Assembly (NCBI GenBank): GCA_020441995.1
Contig: JAGRLC010000028.1
Span: forward strand, 57,337 to 118,066
Reading direction: 5' to 3'
DNA from: Rhodobiaceae bacterium
GTDB lineage: Bacteria; Pseudomonadota; Alphaproteobacteria; Rhizobiales; Tepidamorphaceae
DNA: 60,730 bases
Of the stretch, positions 35,616-43,163 are shown piece by piece. Positions within the stretch are counted from its first letter, which is position 1. Each line of letters opens with the position of its first letter. The position numbers were made by a program, and so were the translations under genes. The notes beneath the pieces were generated by a model. That model saw only the letters and a program-made list of their open reading frames with translations. It searched no databases and was not told where the DNA came from.

Positions 35616-36773
35616 TCAGTATGCGGCCTGATAGATCGCGAGCGCGTCGGCTTCTGTAACAGGCCGGGGATTGTTTACAAGCAGGCGCGTCTGGTTCATC
35701 GCATCCGACGCGAGCCTGGGCAGGAAGTCTTCTGCAATATTCATCTCCCGCAGGCTTTGCTGAAGCCCGCAGGCCTTCGACAGGTCCGCCAGCGCATCGC
35801 AGAAAGCCGCCGCTCTTTCCTGCCCCTCATATTTGGCAAGCTCCGGGAAAGCAAAAGGCGCGATTTCGGCATAGGGCTGCGGCGTCGTCGCGGCGTTGAA
35901 CCGCAAAACATGGGGCAGCACCAGCGCGTTGGAAAGCCCGTGCGGGATATGGAAATGCCCGCCGAGCGGATAAGCCAGCGCATGAACGGCGGCGACGGGC
36001 GAATTGGCGAAGGCCTGCCCCGCCAGCATGGAGCCGAGCAGCATGTCGGAACGCGCGTCCATGTCCGAACCTTCATGCACGGCCTTCAGCACCGAACGGC
36101 CCATCAGCGTCAGCGCCTGGCCGGCCAGTATGCGCGAGACGGGATTGTTGTTGGGGCTCGCGGAAGCATAGGCTTCGATCGCATGCACCATGGCATCTAT
36201 GCCGGTTGCCGCGGTGATGTGCGGCGGCAGGCCAAGCGTCAGTTCGGGATCAAGCAACGCGATGTCCGGCAGGATGACCGGCGACACCACGCCCATCTTC
36301 TCGTTGGTGCCCGTCGTGACAATCGAAATCGGCGTTACTTCCGAGCCTGTGCCCGAGGTTGTCGGCACCAGGATCAGCGGCAGGCGCGGCCCCTTGGCAT
36401 TGCCGACACCGTAGATGTCTTTCAGGTTTTCCTTGCCCATGGCGAGCACGGCAACGAGCTTGGCCACATCGAGCGACGAGCCGCCGCCGAGGCCGACGAT
36501 ACCTTCAACGTCCGCGCCCTTGGCCTGCTCCGCCGCCGTAAGGATAATGTGTTCCGGCGGGTCGGCCTCAACATCGCTGAAAACCTCGACGGCGACACCG
36601 GCGGCCTTGAGCGCCTCGAGCGCGCGGTCGACGATACCGGTCTTCACCATGCCCGGATCGGTCACCAGCATCACCCGCTCGCCGATGCTGCCGCGCACCA
36701 GTTCACCGATCTTGCCGAGCAGGCCGGGACCGAACTGGATGCTCTTCGAGGTATTGAATGTGAACGGCTGCAT
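35616..36773 (-). CDS. iron-containing alcohol dehydrogenase (4-hydroxybutyrate dehydrogenase-like)
   Basis: 385 residues. NAD motif GLGGGSSLDVAKL, PTTSGTGSEVTP, metal ligands in GIDAMVHAIEAY and AVHALAYPLGGHFHIPHG. Family members reduce or oxidise short primary alcohols, including 4-hydroxybutyrate. Pairing with succinate-semialdehyde dehydrogenase and a BlcC-like lactonase supports 4-hydroxybutyrate to succinate semialdehyde (inference). Ribosome-binding site AAAGGAGG. Confidence 0.88.
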   Translation of the reverse strand: MQPFTFNTSKSIQFGPGLLGKIGELVRGSIGERVMLVTDPGMVKTGIVDRALEALKAAGVAVEVFSDVEADPPEHIILTAAEQAKGADVEGIVGLGGGSSLDVAKLVAVLAMGKENLKDIYGVGNAKGPRLPLILVPTTSGTGSEVTPISIVTTGTNEKMGVVSPVILPDIALLDPELTLGLPPHITAATGIDAMVHAIEAYASASPNNNPVSRILAGQALTLMGRSVLKAVHEGSDMDARSDMLLGSMLAGQAFANSPVAAVHALAYPLGGHFHIPHGLSNALVLPHVLRFNAATTPQPYAEIAPFAFPELAKYEGQERAAAFCDALADLSKACGLQQSLREMNIAEDFLPRLASDAMNQTRLLVNNPRPVTEADALAIYQAAY

Positions 36774-36805
36774 GTGGCCCTCCTTTTAATTTGCTTCGCT
36801 CCGGC

Positions 36806-38758
36806 CTATCCGCCGAAGCTGAATGCGATGAGCACGATCAGCACGAAGGCTGCCGCACCTGTGATGACAAGAATGCGCAAGCGCTCCTGCTCCGTGGCGC
36901 TCTGGTCGCGGCGCAGGCGCGGCGGCGGCTCGTAGGCGGGTATCGCGTGCCGGTACGGGCTTGCCATTTCCATCTTGTAGGCAAGAAACCAGACCAGCCC
37001 GACCCCGGTGACCCACGAAGCCAGCGCCCAGGCCCATAGCGACGGCATTCCGACCAGCCAGACCGCACCTTCCGCGCCTGCCTTGCCGAAAGCCGCGTTA
37101 CCGAAAATGAGGCCGGGCCCAAGCGCCAGAAACAGCCAGATCAGCGCCGCGGACCACGCCGTTGAACGCAGGCCATGAGAGCGTTTGGAAGTCCGCAGCG
37201 TATTGTACAGGAAGTCCCGCGCCTCGCGCGCTTCCGCGCCGAAGGCGTCGCGGTTGGTGATCGCCGAGATGATCAGCACGGCTGCGAGGTTCGCCGCCAT
37301 GCCCCAGGCCGCAGAGTGTATTGTCCACGGCCAGCGTCCCCAGGGCAGTTCCAGCCCGAGGAAGGACAGAACCTGATAGCCGAACGGTTCGGTCAGCAGC
37401 ACACCGGCAAGCCCGAACCCGACACCGGTTGCGGCGGCCGGCCGCGTGATCCAGCGCAGCCACGTGACGCCGAGCAGCGGCGTCCAGAGCTGAAAAGCGC
37501 ATGGCAGCGCCAACGCGGCGATGGCCGACAGCGCCACCGGCGTCAGCGATTGCATCAGCACCGTAACGAGGATCAGGACCGCGATGGCTACGCGCGTCAG
37601 GGTCACGGTCGCGCGCCGCGACAGCGTGCTGTGGAAGTACGGCTTGTAGACATGGCGCACCGCGCTTTCGGCGGCCGTCAGCAGCGCAAGGCCGGCCAGC
37701 AACTGCACACCGGCGGCTATGCCGATGAAAACGGTTGCTGCAAACCACGGCGAACCTTCCTGCAATCGCGCCAGCATGGCCTCGACCGACAGCGCGGGAT
37801 GGATCAGGCCCATGGCGCCGATGATGGCGACCGCAAAAGCGATCAGCCCGCCGAAGGCGCCGGCAAGCACCCAGGTCTGACCTGCGCCGAAGCCGTTGGC
37901 ATTGCGCGTCGACAGCACGATCTTGAGCGCCAGCGGGCTTGCCTGGAACCCCATGAAGGCGAGCGCAAGGCTCAGGTTCGCAACGGCGGTATTGGCGGTT
38001 GCCAGTTCCCCGCCCCGGCCAAGTCCGGCGGTGAAATGAATGACGCCGGAAACGAGGAACTTCGCCGCGCCCTCCGGCGTTGCGGCAAGCGCGGACAGTC
38101 CGTTGTTGAGCGCCGCGAAGCCGCCGCTCCAGAACAGCACGAAGCCCGCCAGCGTGACGGTTGCGGCATAGGCGCAGACGGTCTGGATGACGCCGAAATA
38201 GCCGATGGCGCGCATGCCGCCAATGGCGCTTCCCGCAAACAGGATGAAGCCGAGCACGACGCTTGCGGACAGCACCGACACCGTTCCGCCGGTGAGCGTT
38301 TCGATGATCTGCGACAACGCCCGCATCTGCAGGCCGGCAAAACCAACCGCGAAGACCAGGGCAATCAGCGTCGAGACGACAACCAGGAAATGGCTCTCGT
38401 AATAGCTGCGGAAAACCTCGGCCTGCGACGACAGCCGCAGCCGCTGTCCGACGAACCAGATGCGCTTGAAGAAGAACACGCCCGGCAGCGCCAGCGAAAC
38501 GCCGGCGACCAGAACCGATGGAAAAGAGAAGCCATGGGCCGCAACGATGCCGCTGCCGCCGAGCACAAACCAGCCAGACAGGCTGGCGCCCGCAAGTACC
38601 AGCACCGACACCCACGGCGCCAGCGAGTGGCCTGCTGAAAAGAAGGTCTGATAGTCGCCGTTCTCGCGCGCCGCCACGCGTGCCCAGTGGAGCATGACGG
38701 CGACATAGAACAGCCCGTAGAGCGGGAGCCATGCCGATGAAGCTGTCCCGCTCATCAT
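36806..38758 (-). CDS. sodium:solute symporter family permease
   Basis: 650 residues starting MMSGTASSAWLPLYG; about 13-15 transmembrane segments. SSS-family appearance: GHSLAPWVSVLVLAGASLSGW and FAGSAIGGMRAIGYFGVIQT, and a long C-terminal part after residue 450. Longer than typical symporters of about 500 residues. The ATG overlaps the stop of the small membrane protein gene (ATGATGA), so the two are translationally coupled. Substrate unknown; a short organic acid would fit the pathway. Confidence 0.83.
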   Translation of the reverse strand: MMSGTASSAWLPLYGLFYVAVMLHWARVAARENGDYQTFFSAGHSLAPWVSVLVLAGASLSGWFVLGGSGIVAAHGFSFPSVLVAGVSLALPGVFFFKRIWFVGQRLRLSSQAEVFRSYYESHFLVVVSTLIALVFAVGFAGLQMRALSQIIETLTGGTVSVLSASVVLGFILFAGSAIGGMRAIGYFGVIQTVCAYAATVTLAGFVLFWSGGFAALNNGLSALAATPEGAAKFLVSGVIHFTAGLGRGGELATANTAVANLSLALAFMGFQASPLALKIVLSTRNANGFGAGQTWVLAGAFGGLIAFAVAIIGAMGLIHPALSVEAMLARLQEGSPWFAATVFIGIAAGVQLLAGLALLTAAESAVRHVYKPYFHSTLSRRATVTLTRVAIAVLILVTVLMQSLTPVALSAIAALALPCAFQLWTPLLGVTWLRWITRPAAATGVGFGLAGVLLTEPFGYQVLSFLGLELPWGRWPWTIHSAAWGMAANLAAVLIISAITNRDAFGAEAREARDFLYNTLRTSKRSHGLRSTAWSAALIWLFLALGPGLIFGNAAFGKAGAEGAVWLVGMPSLWAWALASWVTGVGLVWFLAYKMEMASPYRHAIPAYEPPPRLRRDQSATEQERLRILVITGAAAFVLIVLIAFSFGG

Positions 38759-39168
38759 GCACCATCGCTCGGCTTGATATGAAACTTGGAGAAGGCGCCG
38801 CGCAGACCGTGCCGTGTCGACAGGTAGATGAACAATCCGGCGGCAAGCACCGAGAACAGTGTCAGGCCCGACCAGAAATCCGCCATGGACATGCCGCCGG
38901 TGAACCAGCTTGCGATGAACACGAAGGCGAGCAGCCCGAAGCCGCCGATACCAAGCGCAACCTCGCCGTTGGCAAACCCGGTATCGAAGACCGCGTTGAC
39001 GATGATGTGGGCAATGAAGGCGGCGACAATGATCGCGATGCCGATAAGCGAGACCCAATAGGCGTCCCGGGTCAGGCCTTCCAGAAGAAAGCCCGCCCCC
39101 AGGAAACCCAACACGGCCCATATCGAAAAGACGAGCAGGTCGCGATCAACGGTCTTCGGCGACGACAT
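38755..39168 (-). CDS. small four-helix membrane protein coupled to the symporter
   Basis: 137 residues with four predicted transmembrane segments (about 11-30, 38-62, 71-90, 97-114) and a basic C-terminus (STRHGLRGAFSKFHIK). No family recognised. Overlap with the symporter gene suggests a small accessory subunit, by analogy with other two-component sodium symporters (inference). Confidence 0.75.
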   Translation of the reverse strand: MSSPKTVDRDLLVFSIWAVLGFLGAGFLLEGLTRDAYWVSLIGIAIIVAAFIAHIIVNAVFDTGFANGEVALGIGGFGLLAFVFIASWFTGGMSMADFWSGLTLFSVLAAGLFIYLSTRHGLRGAFSKFHIKPSDGA

Positions 39169-39189
39169 CTATTGGTCCTAGATCCATTC

Positions 39190-39242
39190 CTAAACGCAAA
39201 TCCGGACGGAAAACCGGCACCCACTTTTCCTGGATTTGCTTA
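39190..39242. repeat. dispersed palindromic intergenic element
   Basis: 8-base perfect arms GCAAATCC (39196-39203) and GGATTTGC (39232-39239) enclosing GGACGGAAAACCGG and CACTTTTCCT. The CGGAAAACCG...CACTTTTCC core resembles, from memory, a dispersed repeat common in Hyphomicrobiales intergenic regions. Only one copy is in this window. It lies between the SPFH gene and the small membrane protein gene and may act as an mRNA processing or stabilising stem. Confidence 0.55.
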
Positions 39243-39275
39243 AGGCCAGACGGGCCGGCCTTGCGCGTCATCTAC

Positions 39276-40976
39276 TCAGCTATCGCTCTTGCTCTTTCCG
39301 GCCTTCGGCTTTGCTTTCGGCTCGGGCGACGGCGGATTGGGCTCCGAATAGACCACCTTGGACAAATCCTGCAGCGTGTGCGTGCGGTGGATGCTGTCGG
39401 GGCTGAGGCCGATCTCGCCGAGCAACTGATCGACGAAGGGCGCCTGCGAGCGATAGCGCAGCGCGGATGACACGACCTGATCGGCGAGATTGCCGTCGCG
39501 CGGCCCCTTGCCGTCCTCGCCGCCATTTCCACCGCCCCTGCCGTCCGTCCCGCCGGCACCGGAGAAGCCCGGCATGCCGTCGACATGGAGGATCTTGATG
39601 CCGTCGATCTTCTCCATCGGCTTGACGCTTTCGCGGATGATGTCGGGCAGCTTCTCCACCAGCGAGCGATGCAGGGCGCTGCGGCGGCTTGCGTCGGAAC
39701 GCAGGTTCTCCGCCTCGTTGAGCTTCTGCTTGCCCTCGGCCTCAACCTTGTAGCGTTCGGCAAGGGCCGCCACCGCAATGCGGTCGGCATCGGCCTTGTC
39801 CTTGGACGCGACCTTCTCGGCCTCGGCAAGGATGCGCAGGCGCGTCGCCTCGGATTCGGCCGCCTTCTGCGCCTCGATCAGTTCGATCGACTTCTGGCGG
39901 TTGGCGATCTCGGTATCGCGGATCGTCTGCACGCGCTCCTGCGCCTCGATCATCTTGGCGCGGGCCGCTTCCGCAATCGCCTGCGCGTCCGAGCGCTCCT
40001 TCGATTTCATCGAGACGGCGATCTCGCGTTCCTGCTCGTCGATCTGAAGCGCTTCCCTGCGCTTGATCTCGAGGCGCTCGATCTCGCGCTCCATGTCGAT
40101 GCGGGTCTTCTCGACCTCCTCGCGCTCCTTCAGCTTGATTGCCTCGATCTCGCGCTCGCGCGCGGCGTTCTCGCTTGCGATCTCCGACTTGCGCTGCGCC
40201 CGGTGGATCGACACCTCGGCCTCGTGAGCAAGGCGTGCGTATTCTGTATCGCGGTCGATTTCCAGGGCGCGCTTTTCCGCCTCCAGGTTCTTGGTGCGCA
40301 TCGAGATCATCGTGTCCTTCTCGATGTCGTTGCGCTTCTTCTTGCGGCTTTCGATCTGCTCGGTGAGGATCGTCAGGCCTTCCGCGTCGAAGGTATTGGA
40401 GGGATCGAACAGGGAAATGTCGGTCTGGTCGAGCGAGGTCAGCGACACCGACTCCAGCTCCAGACCATCAAGAGCAAGGCTCTCGGCGACTTCCTTCTTC
40501 ACTTCCTTGACGAAATCCTGACGGTGCTCATGGATGTGCTCCAGCGTCATCTTCGCGGCCGCACCGCCCATGGCATCGACAAAACGGCCCTGGATCAACT
40601 CCTTGAGCTGTTCGGCATGCATGGTCCGGTTGCCGAGCGAGCGCGCCGCCGTTGCGACGGCCGCATCATCGGGCGAGACGCGGACATAGAACTCGACGGT
40701 GAGTTCGATGCGCATGCGATCCTTGGTGATGAGCGACTTCTCGCGCGCCCGGATCACCTCCAGACGCAGCGTGTTCATGTTCACTTCGGTGATGTCGTGC
40801 AAGATCGGCAGCACGAACGCGCCCCCACCCATGACGACCTTTTCGCCGCCGAAGCCGGTGCGCACGAACGAAATATCCTTCGTCGACCTGCGGTAGAGCC
40901 AATGCAGCAGATAGGCGCAAACCGCGATGACGATCGCCGCAAGGATGATGATGGCAATGATATCCGCACCCGTCAT
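39276..40976 (-). CDS. flotillin-like SPFH/band 7 protein
   Basis: 566 residues. One N-terminal membrane helix (about 5-27), SPFH domain (about 30-200, with VVMGGGAFVLPILHDITEVN and LTVEFYVRVSPDDA), a long charged coiled coil (about 215-440) rich in E, K and R, and a C-terminal tail with a Gly-rich stretch (about 475-495) and a Pro/Lys-rich end. Layout of YqiK/flotillin proteins, which form ring-shaped scaffolds in ordered membrane patches. Ribosome-binding site GAAGGA. Next to the rhodopsin-like gene. Confidence 0.9.
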   Translation of the reverse strand: MTGADIIAIIILAAIVIAVCAYLLHWLYRRSTKDISFVRTGFGGEKVVMGGGAFVLPILHDITEVNMNTLRLEVIRAREKSLITKDRMRIELTVEFYVRVSPDDAAVATAARSLGNRTMHAEQLKELIQGRFVDAMGGAAAKMTLEHIHEHRQDFVKEVKKEVAESLALDGLELESVSLTSLDQTDISLFDPSNTFDAEGLTILTEQIESRKKKRNDIEKDTMISMRTKNLEAEKRALEIDRDTEYARLAHEAEVSIHRAQRKSEIASENAAREREIEAIKLKEREEVEKTRIDMEREIERLEIKRREALQIDEQEREIAVSMKSKERSDAQAIAEAARAKMIEAQERVQTIRDTEIANRQKSIELIEAQKAAESEATRLRILAEAEKVASKDKADADRIAVAALAERYKVEAEGKQKLNEAENLRSDASRRSALHRSLVEKLPDIIRESVKPMEKIDGIKILHVDGMPGFSGAGGTDGRGGGNGGEDGKGPRDGNLADQVVSSALRYRSQAPFVDQLLGEIGLSPDSIHRTHTLQDLSKVVYSEPNPPSPEPKAKPKAGKSKSDS

Positions 40977-41033
40977 TGGAGTGTTCCTTCACTGGTCGGC
41001 TGGTTGGAGGGCGTAAGCGTGCTTGAGCGGAGA

Positions 41034-41735
41034 TCAGCCATCTTTCCGCTCCTCGCCATCGAGCATCGCGGCGGCAAGCACCGCGACGCCGAACGCCATC
41101 CGGTTGAGAAAATCGGCGATATTGTAGGCGACACTCAAAGCACCGGTGTCGACATAACCACCGAAGGAGGTGATGAAATTGCCGAGCGGGTAGATCGCCC
41201 ACCCGACGGTGACGATGAGGCGCAGCCAGAAGTAGCCGCGCTTTACGGGATCGCTCATCGAGGCGCGAACCGCCTCGTCCATGCGCCCGAAGAACAGCTC
41301 GCCGAGAATGTAGAGCCAGAACACGAGCCCGATCAGGAAGGCGAGCGTTGCGTGCATGTAGGCGGCTTCGCCCAGATAGCGCACGAAGACCATCAGGATG
41401 GAGACGACGACCAGGCGCCAGAACAGCCCGATCCCGAGTTTTCCTTCCCGGCCCGCATAGAAATAGAGTGCCAGCACCTGTAGCGGCATCGACACCGCCC
41501 AGCCGACATAGTGATAGACGATGGGTACCTTGCCAGCGGCAAGCCAGGCAGCCCGCGCCTCATAAACGGCGCCGACGCCGACGAGCGCGGCAAGGGCGCA
41601 GAGCGCCACCGTCACCTTCCACGTGCGCCCGACCCAGGCGGTACCCAGCAGCAGGAAGGCGGCTGTTGCCGCGAGGCCGAATACGGCTGTCGAATAGCTC
41701 GCCGCGGTCAGGTCCGCTGTCTCATACACGGCCAT
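41034..41735 (-). CDS. microbial-rhodopsin homologue lacking the retinal lysine
   Basis: 233 residues, seven transmembrane segments. Helix F carries VGWAIYPLGN (177-186) and helix G YNIADFLNRMAFG (204-216), matching proteorhodopsin GWAIYP and YNLADFVNK; helix C reads YHYVGWAVSMPLQ (74-86). Aligned to proteorhodopsin numbering, Lys231 is R212 (codon CGG), the proton acceptor Asp97 is G78, Arg94 is H75, Glu108 is A89, while Asp227 remains as D208 and Trp98 as W79. It therefore cannot form the retinal Schiff base and has lost the proton-pump path; a sensor, scaffold or small-molecule-binding role is possible. 57 bases separate it from the SPFH gene. GGGGGA stands before the ATG. Confidence 0.85.
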   Translation of the reverse strand: MAVYETADLTAASYSTAVFGLAATAAFLLLGTAWVGRTWKVTVALCALAALVGVGAVYEARAAWLAAGKVPIVYHYVGWAVSMPLQVLALYFYAGREGKLGIGLFWRLVVVSILMVFVRYLGEAAYMHATLAFLIGLVFWLYILGELFFGRMDEAVRASMSDPVKRGYFWLRLIVTVGWAIYPLGNFITSFGGYVDTGALSVAYNIADFLNRMAFGVAVLAAAMLDGEERKDG

Positions 41736-41783
41736 CTCAGGCGTCCCCCATGGTCAATCGGAAATCGTTCATGCTCAGTTCCA

Positions 41784-43163
41784 TTAGATTTGCGTCCTGA
41801 TGTGCGGGGAGCGCGCGTAGAGCGCCACCATCGGCAGGATCAGAAGTCCGAAGATGAATTGCTGCCATTCGAAATCGAGCCCGATGCCGATCAGGAACGA
41901 GGACAGGACCTGAAGCACCAGCACGCCGATGACGGTGAAGCCGTAGCCGCCCTGGCCGCCGAGCAGCGAGGTGCCGCCGACGACGACAGCGGCAAGCGTC
42001 AGGAACAGGTATTGGTCGCCGACACCGATGAAGCCGCCACCGGACCAGCCGAGCAGCAGGCTGCCGGTCATCGCAGCGAAAAAGCCGGAGATCGCATACA
42101 TCATCACCCAGTAGGCGAGCTCGGAAATCATCACGCGCTTTGCAGAGGTCCGGTTTACGCCCAGCGCATAGAGGTAGCGGCCATACAGCGTGTAACGCAT
42201 GCCGAGGATCAGGATCATCGCCAGCGCCCCCCAGATGGCGATGACCGGCGGGAATGGCAGCCCGAAGGTGGAGCCGTTCATCGCGGCGAGGTTCGACAGC
42301 CAGGGCGGCACGGTGCCGAACACGTTGCCGCTATAGGCGGAGCCGATGGAGGTGAGGATCTGCACGCCGCCGGAAATCGCAAAGCCTGTTCCAAGCGTCA
42401 CGATCAGCGCCTGCCCCTGAAGCCGGTAGCTGAGAAAACCGTTGATGACGCCGAGCAGCGCACCGATGGCAAGCACCAGGATCACCGCAAGCCAGGGCGG
42501 CACGCCAAGGCCGATGAGATAGAGCAGCCCGACATTGGCGGCGCCGATGATGAAGGGAATGGACAGGTCCAGCCCGCCAAGCAGCGCGACAAGGGTCTGG
42601 CCAACCGAGGCGATGCCGAGGAAGGATGCAAACAGCAGCATCGACTTGATGTTGATGGCTGATGCGAAACCCTCGATGTTCATCGCGCCGATGGAGAACA
42701 GTCCCGACAGCACCATGATGCCGATGAAGGCGGAGCGGTTTTCCTGAAACTGCCGGCCAAGCGTGCGGGTCAGCACGATGATGGTCAGCAGGATCAGTAG
42801 CGAGACAACGTTCCAGACATTGAAAAAGCCTTCGATCGTCAGCGACAGCGCAAGGAAGGCGAGCAGGATCACGATCAGCCCGTAGATCGCGGGCCGGAAC
42901 TGCAGCCATGTCTTGCGCGCTTCGCTGATCTCGCCTTCGGCAACGGGCGGGCCTTCGCTGATGAACTGGCCGAGCACGAAACGCCAGCCCCAGGTAAAAG
43001 CGGCCAGCGTCGCGATTGCCGACAGGATGATGAGCTGGACGCTCAGTCCCTGAACGAAGCCGAAGATCACGCCGATCGCGGTCAGCGCGATACCCGCCGC
43101 AAGGCCGATGATGGTTGCCGGCAAGCCGAGTTTCGGGGTCTGTGTTTCGAAGGCGGCGGTCAT
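41784..43163 (-). CDS. ribose-type ABC transporter permease, enlarged
   Basis: 459 residues, BPD_transp_2 (RbsC) family. The core, with IGLGVPPWLAVILVLAIGALLG, LGTGFAISGG and LGGQGGYGFTVIGV near the end, occupies roughly residues 120-455. About 110 extra N-terminal residues include two or three additional membrane segments and a cytoplasmic or periplasmic loop (SEGPPVAEGEISEARKTW). Partner of the second permease upstream; overlaps it by four bases. Confidence 0.88.
   Translation of the reverse strand: MTAAFETQTPKLGLPATIIGLAAGIALTAIGVIFGFVQGLSVQLIILSAIATLAAFTWGWRFVLGQFISEGPPVAEGEISEARKTWLQFRPAIYGLIVILLAFLALSLTIEGFFNVWNVVSLLILLTIIVLTRTLGRQFQENRSAFIGIMVLSGLFSIGAMNIEGFASAINIKSMLLFASFLGIASVGQTLVALLGGLDLSIPFIIGAANVGLLYLIGLGVPPWLAVILVLAIGALLGVINGFLSYRLQGQALIVTLGTGFAISGGVQILTSIGSAYSGNVFGTVPPWLSNLAAMNGSTFGLPFPPVIAIWGALAMILILGMRYTLYGRYLYALGVNRTSAKRVMISELAYWVMMYAISGFFAAMTGSLLLGWSGGGFIGVGDQYLFLTLAAVVVGGTSLLGGQGGYGFTVIGVLVLQVLSSFLIGIGLDFEWQQFIFGLLILPMVALYARSPHIRTQI

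Noticed and set aside
37175-38638. 487-codon open frame on the plus strand opposite the symporter
   Set aside because: Shadow of the hydrophobic symporter gene; rich in Gln/Arg/Asp with no recognisable motif.
36806-39121. 771-residue reading of the symporter
   Set aside because: The first 121 residues are an out-of-frame reading of the small membrane protein gene; the overlap ATGATGA fixes the symporter start at 38758.
39585-41483. 632-codon open frame on the plus strand opposite the SPFH and rhodopsin-like genes
   Set aside because: Antisense to two clear genes with family motifs; its composition (Leu/Arg/Asp-rich, no domain) is what a GC-rich gene gives in the opposite frame.
41034-41735. 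A light-driven proton pump
   Set aside because: Retinal lysine, primary acceptor and donor are all replaced, and no carotenoid cleavage or crt gene is in the window.
41737-41772. 11-codon ORF (MNDFRLTMGDA) between the permease and the rhodopsin homologue
   Set aside because: Could be a coupling peptide, since its stop is one base before the rhodopsin ATG, but so short an ORF is expected by chance and its GGGGGA also serves as ribosome-binding site for the next gene.
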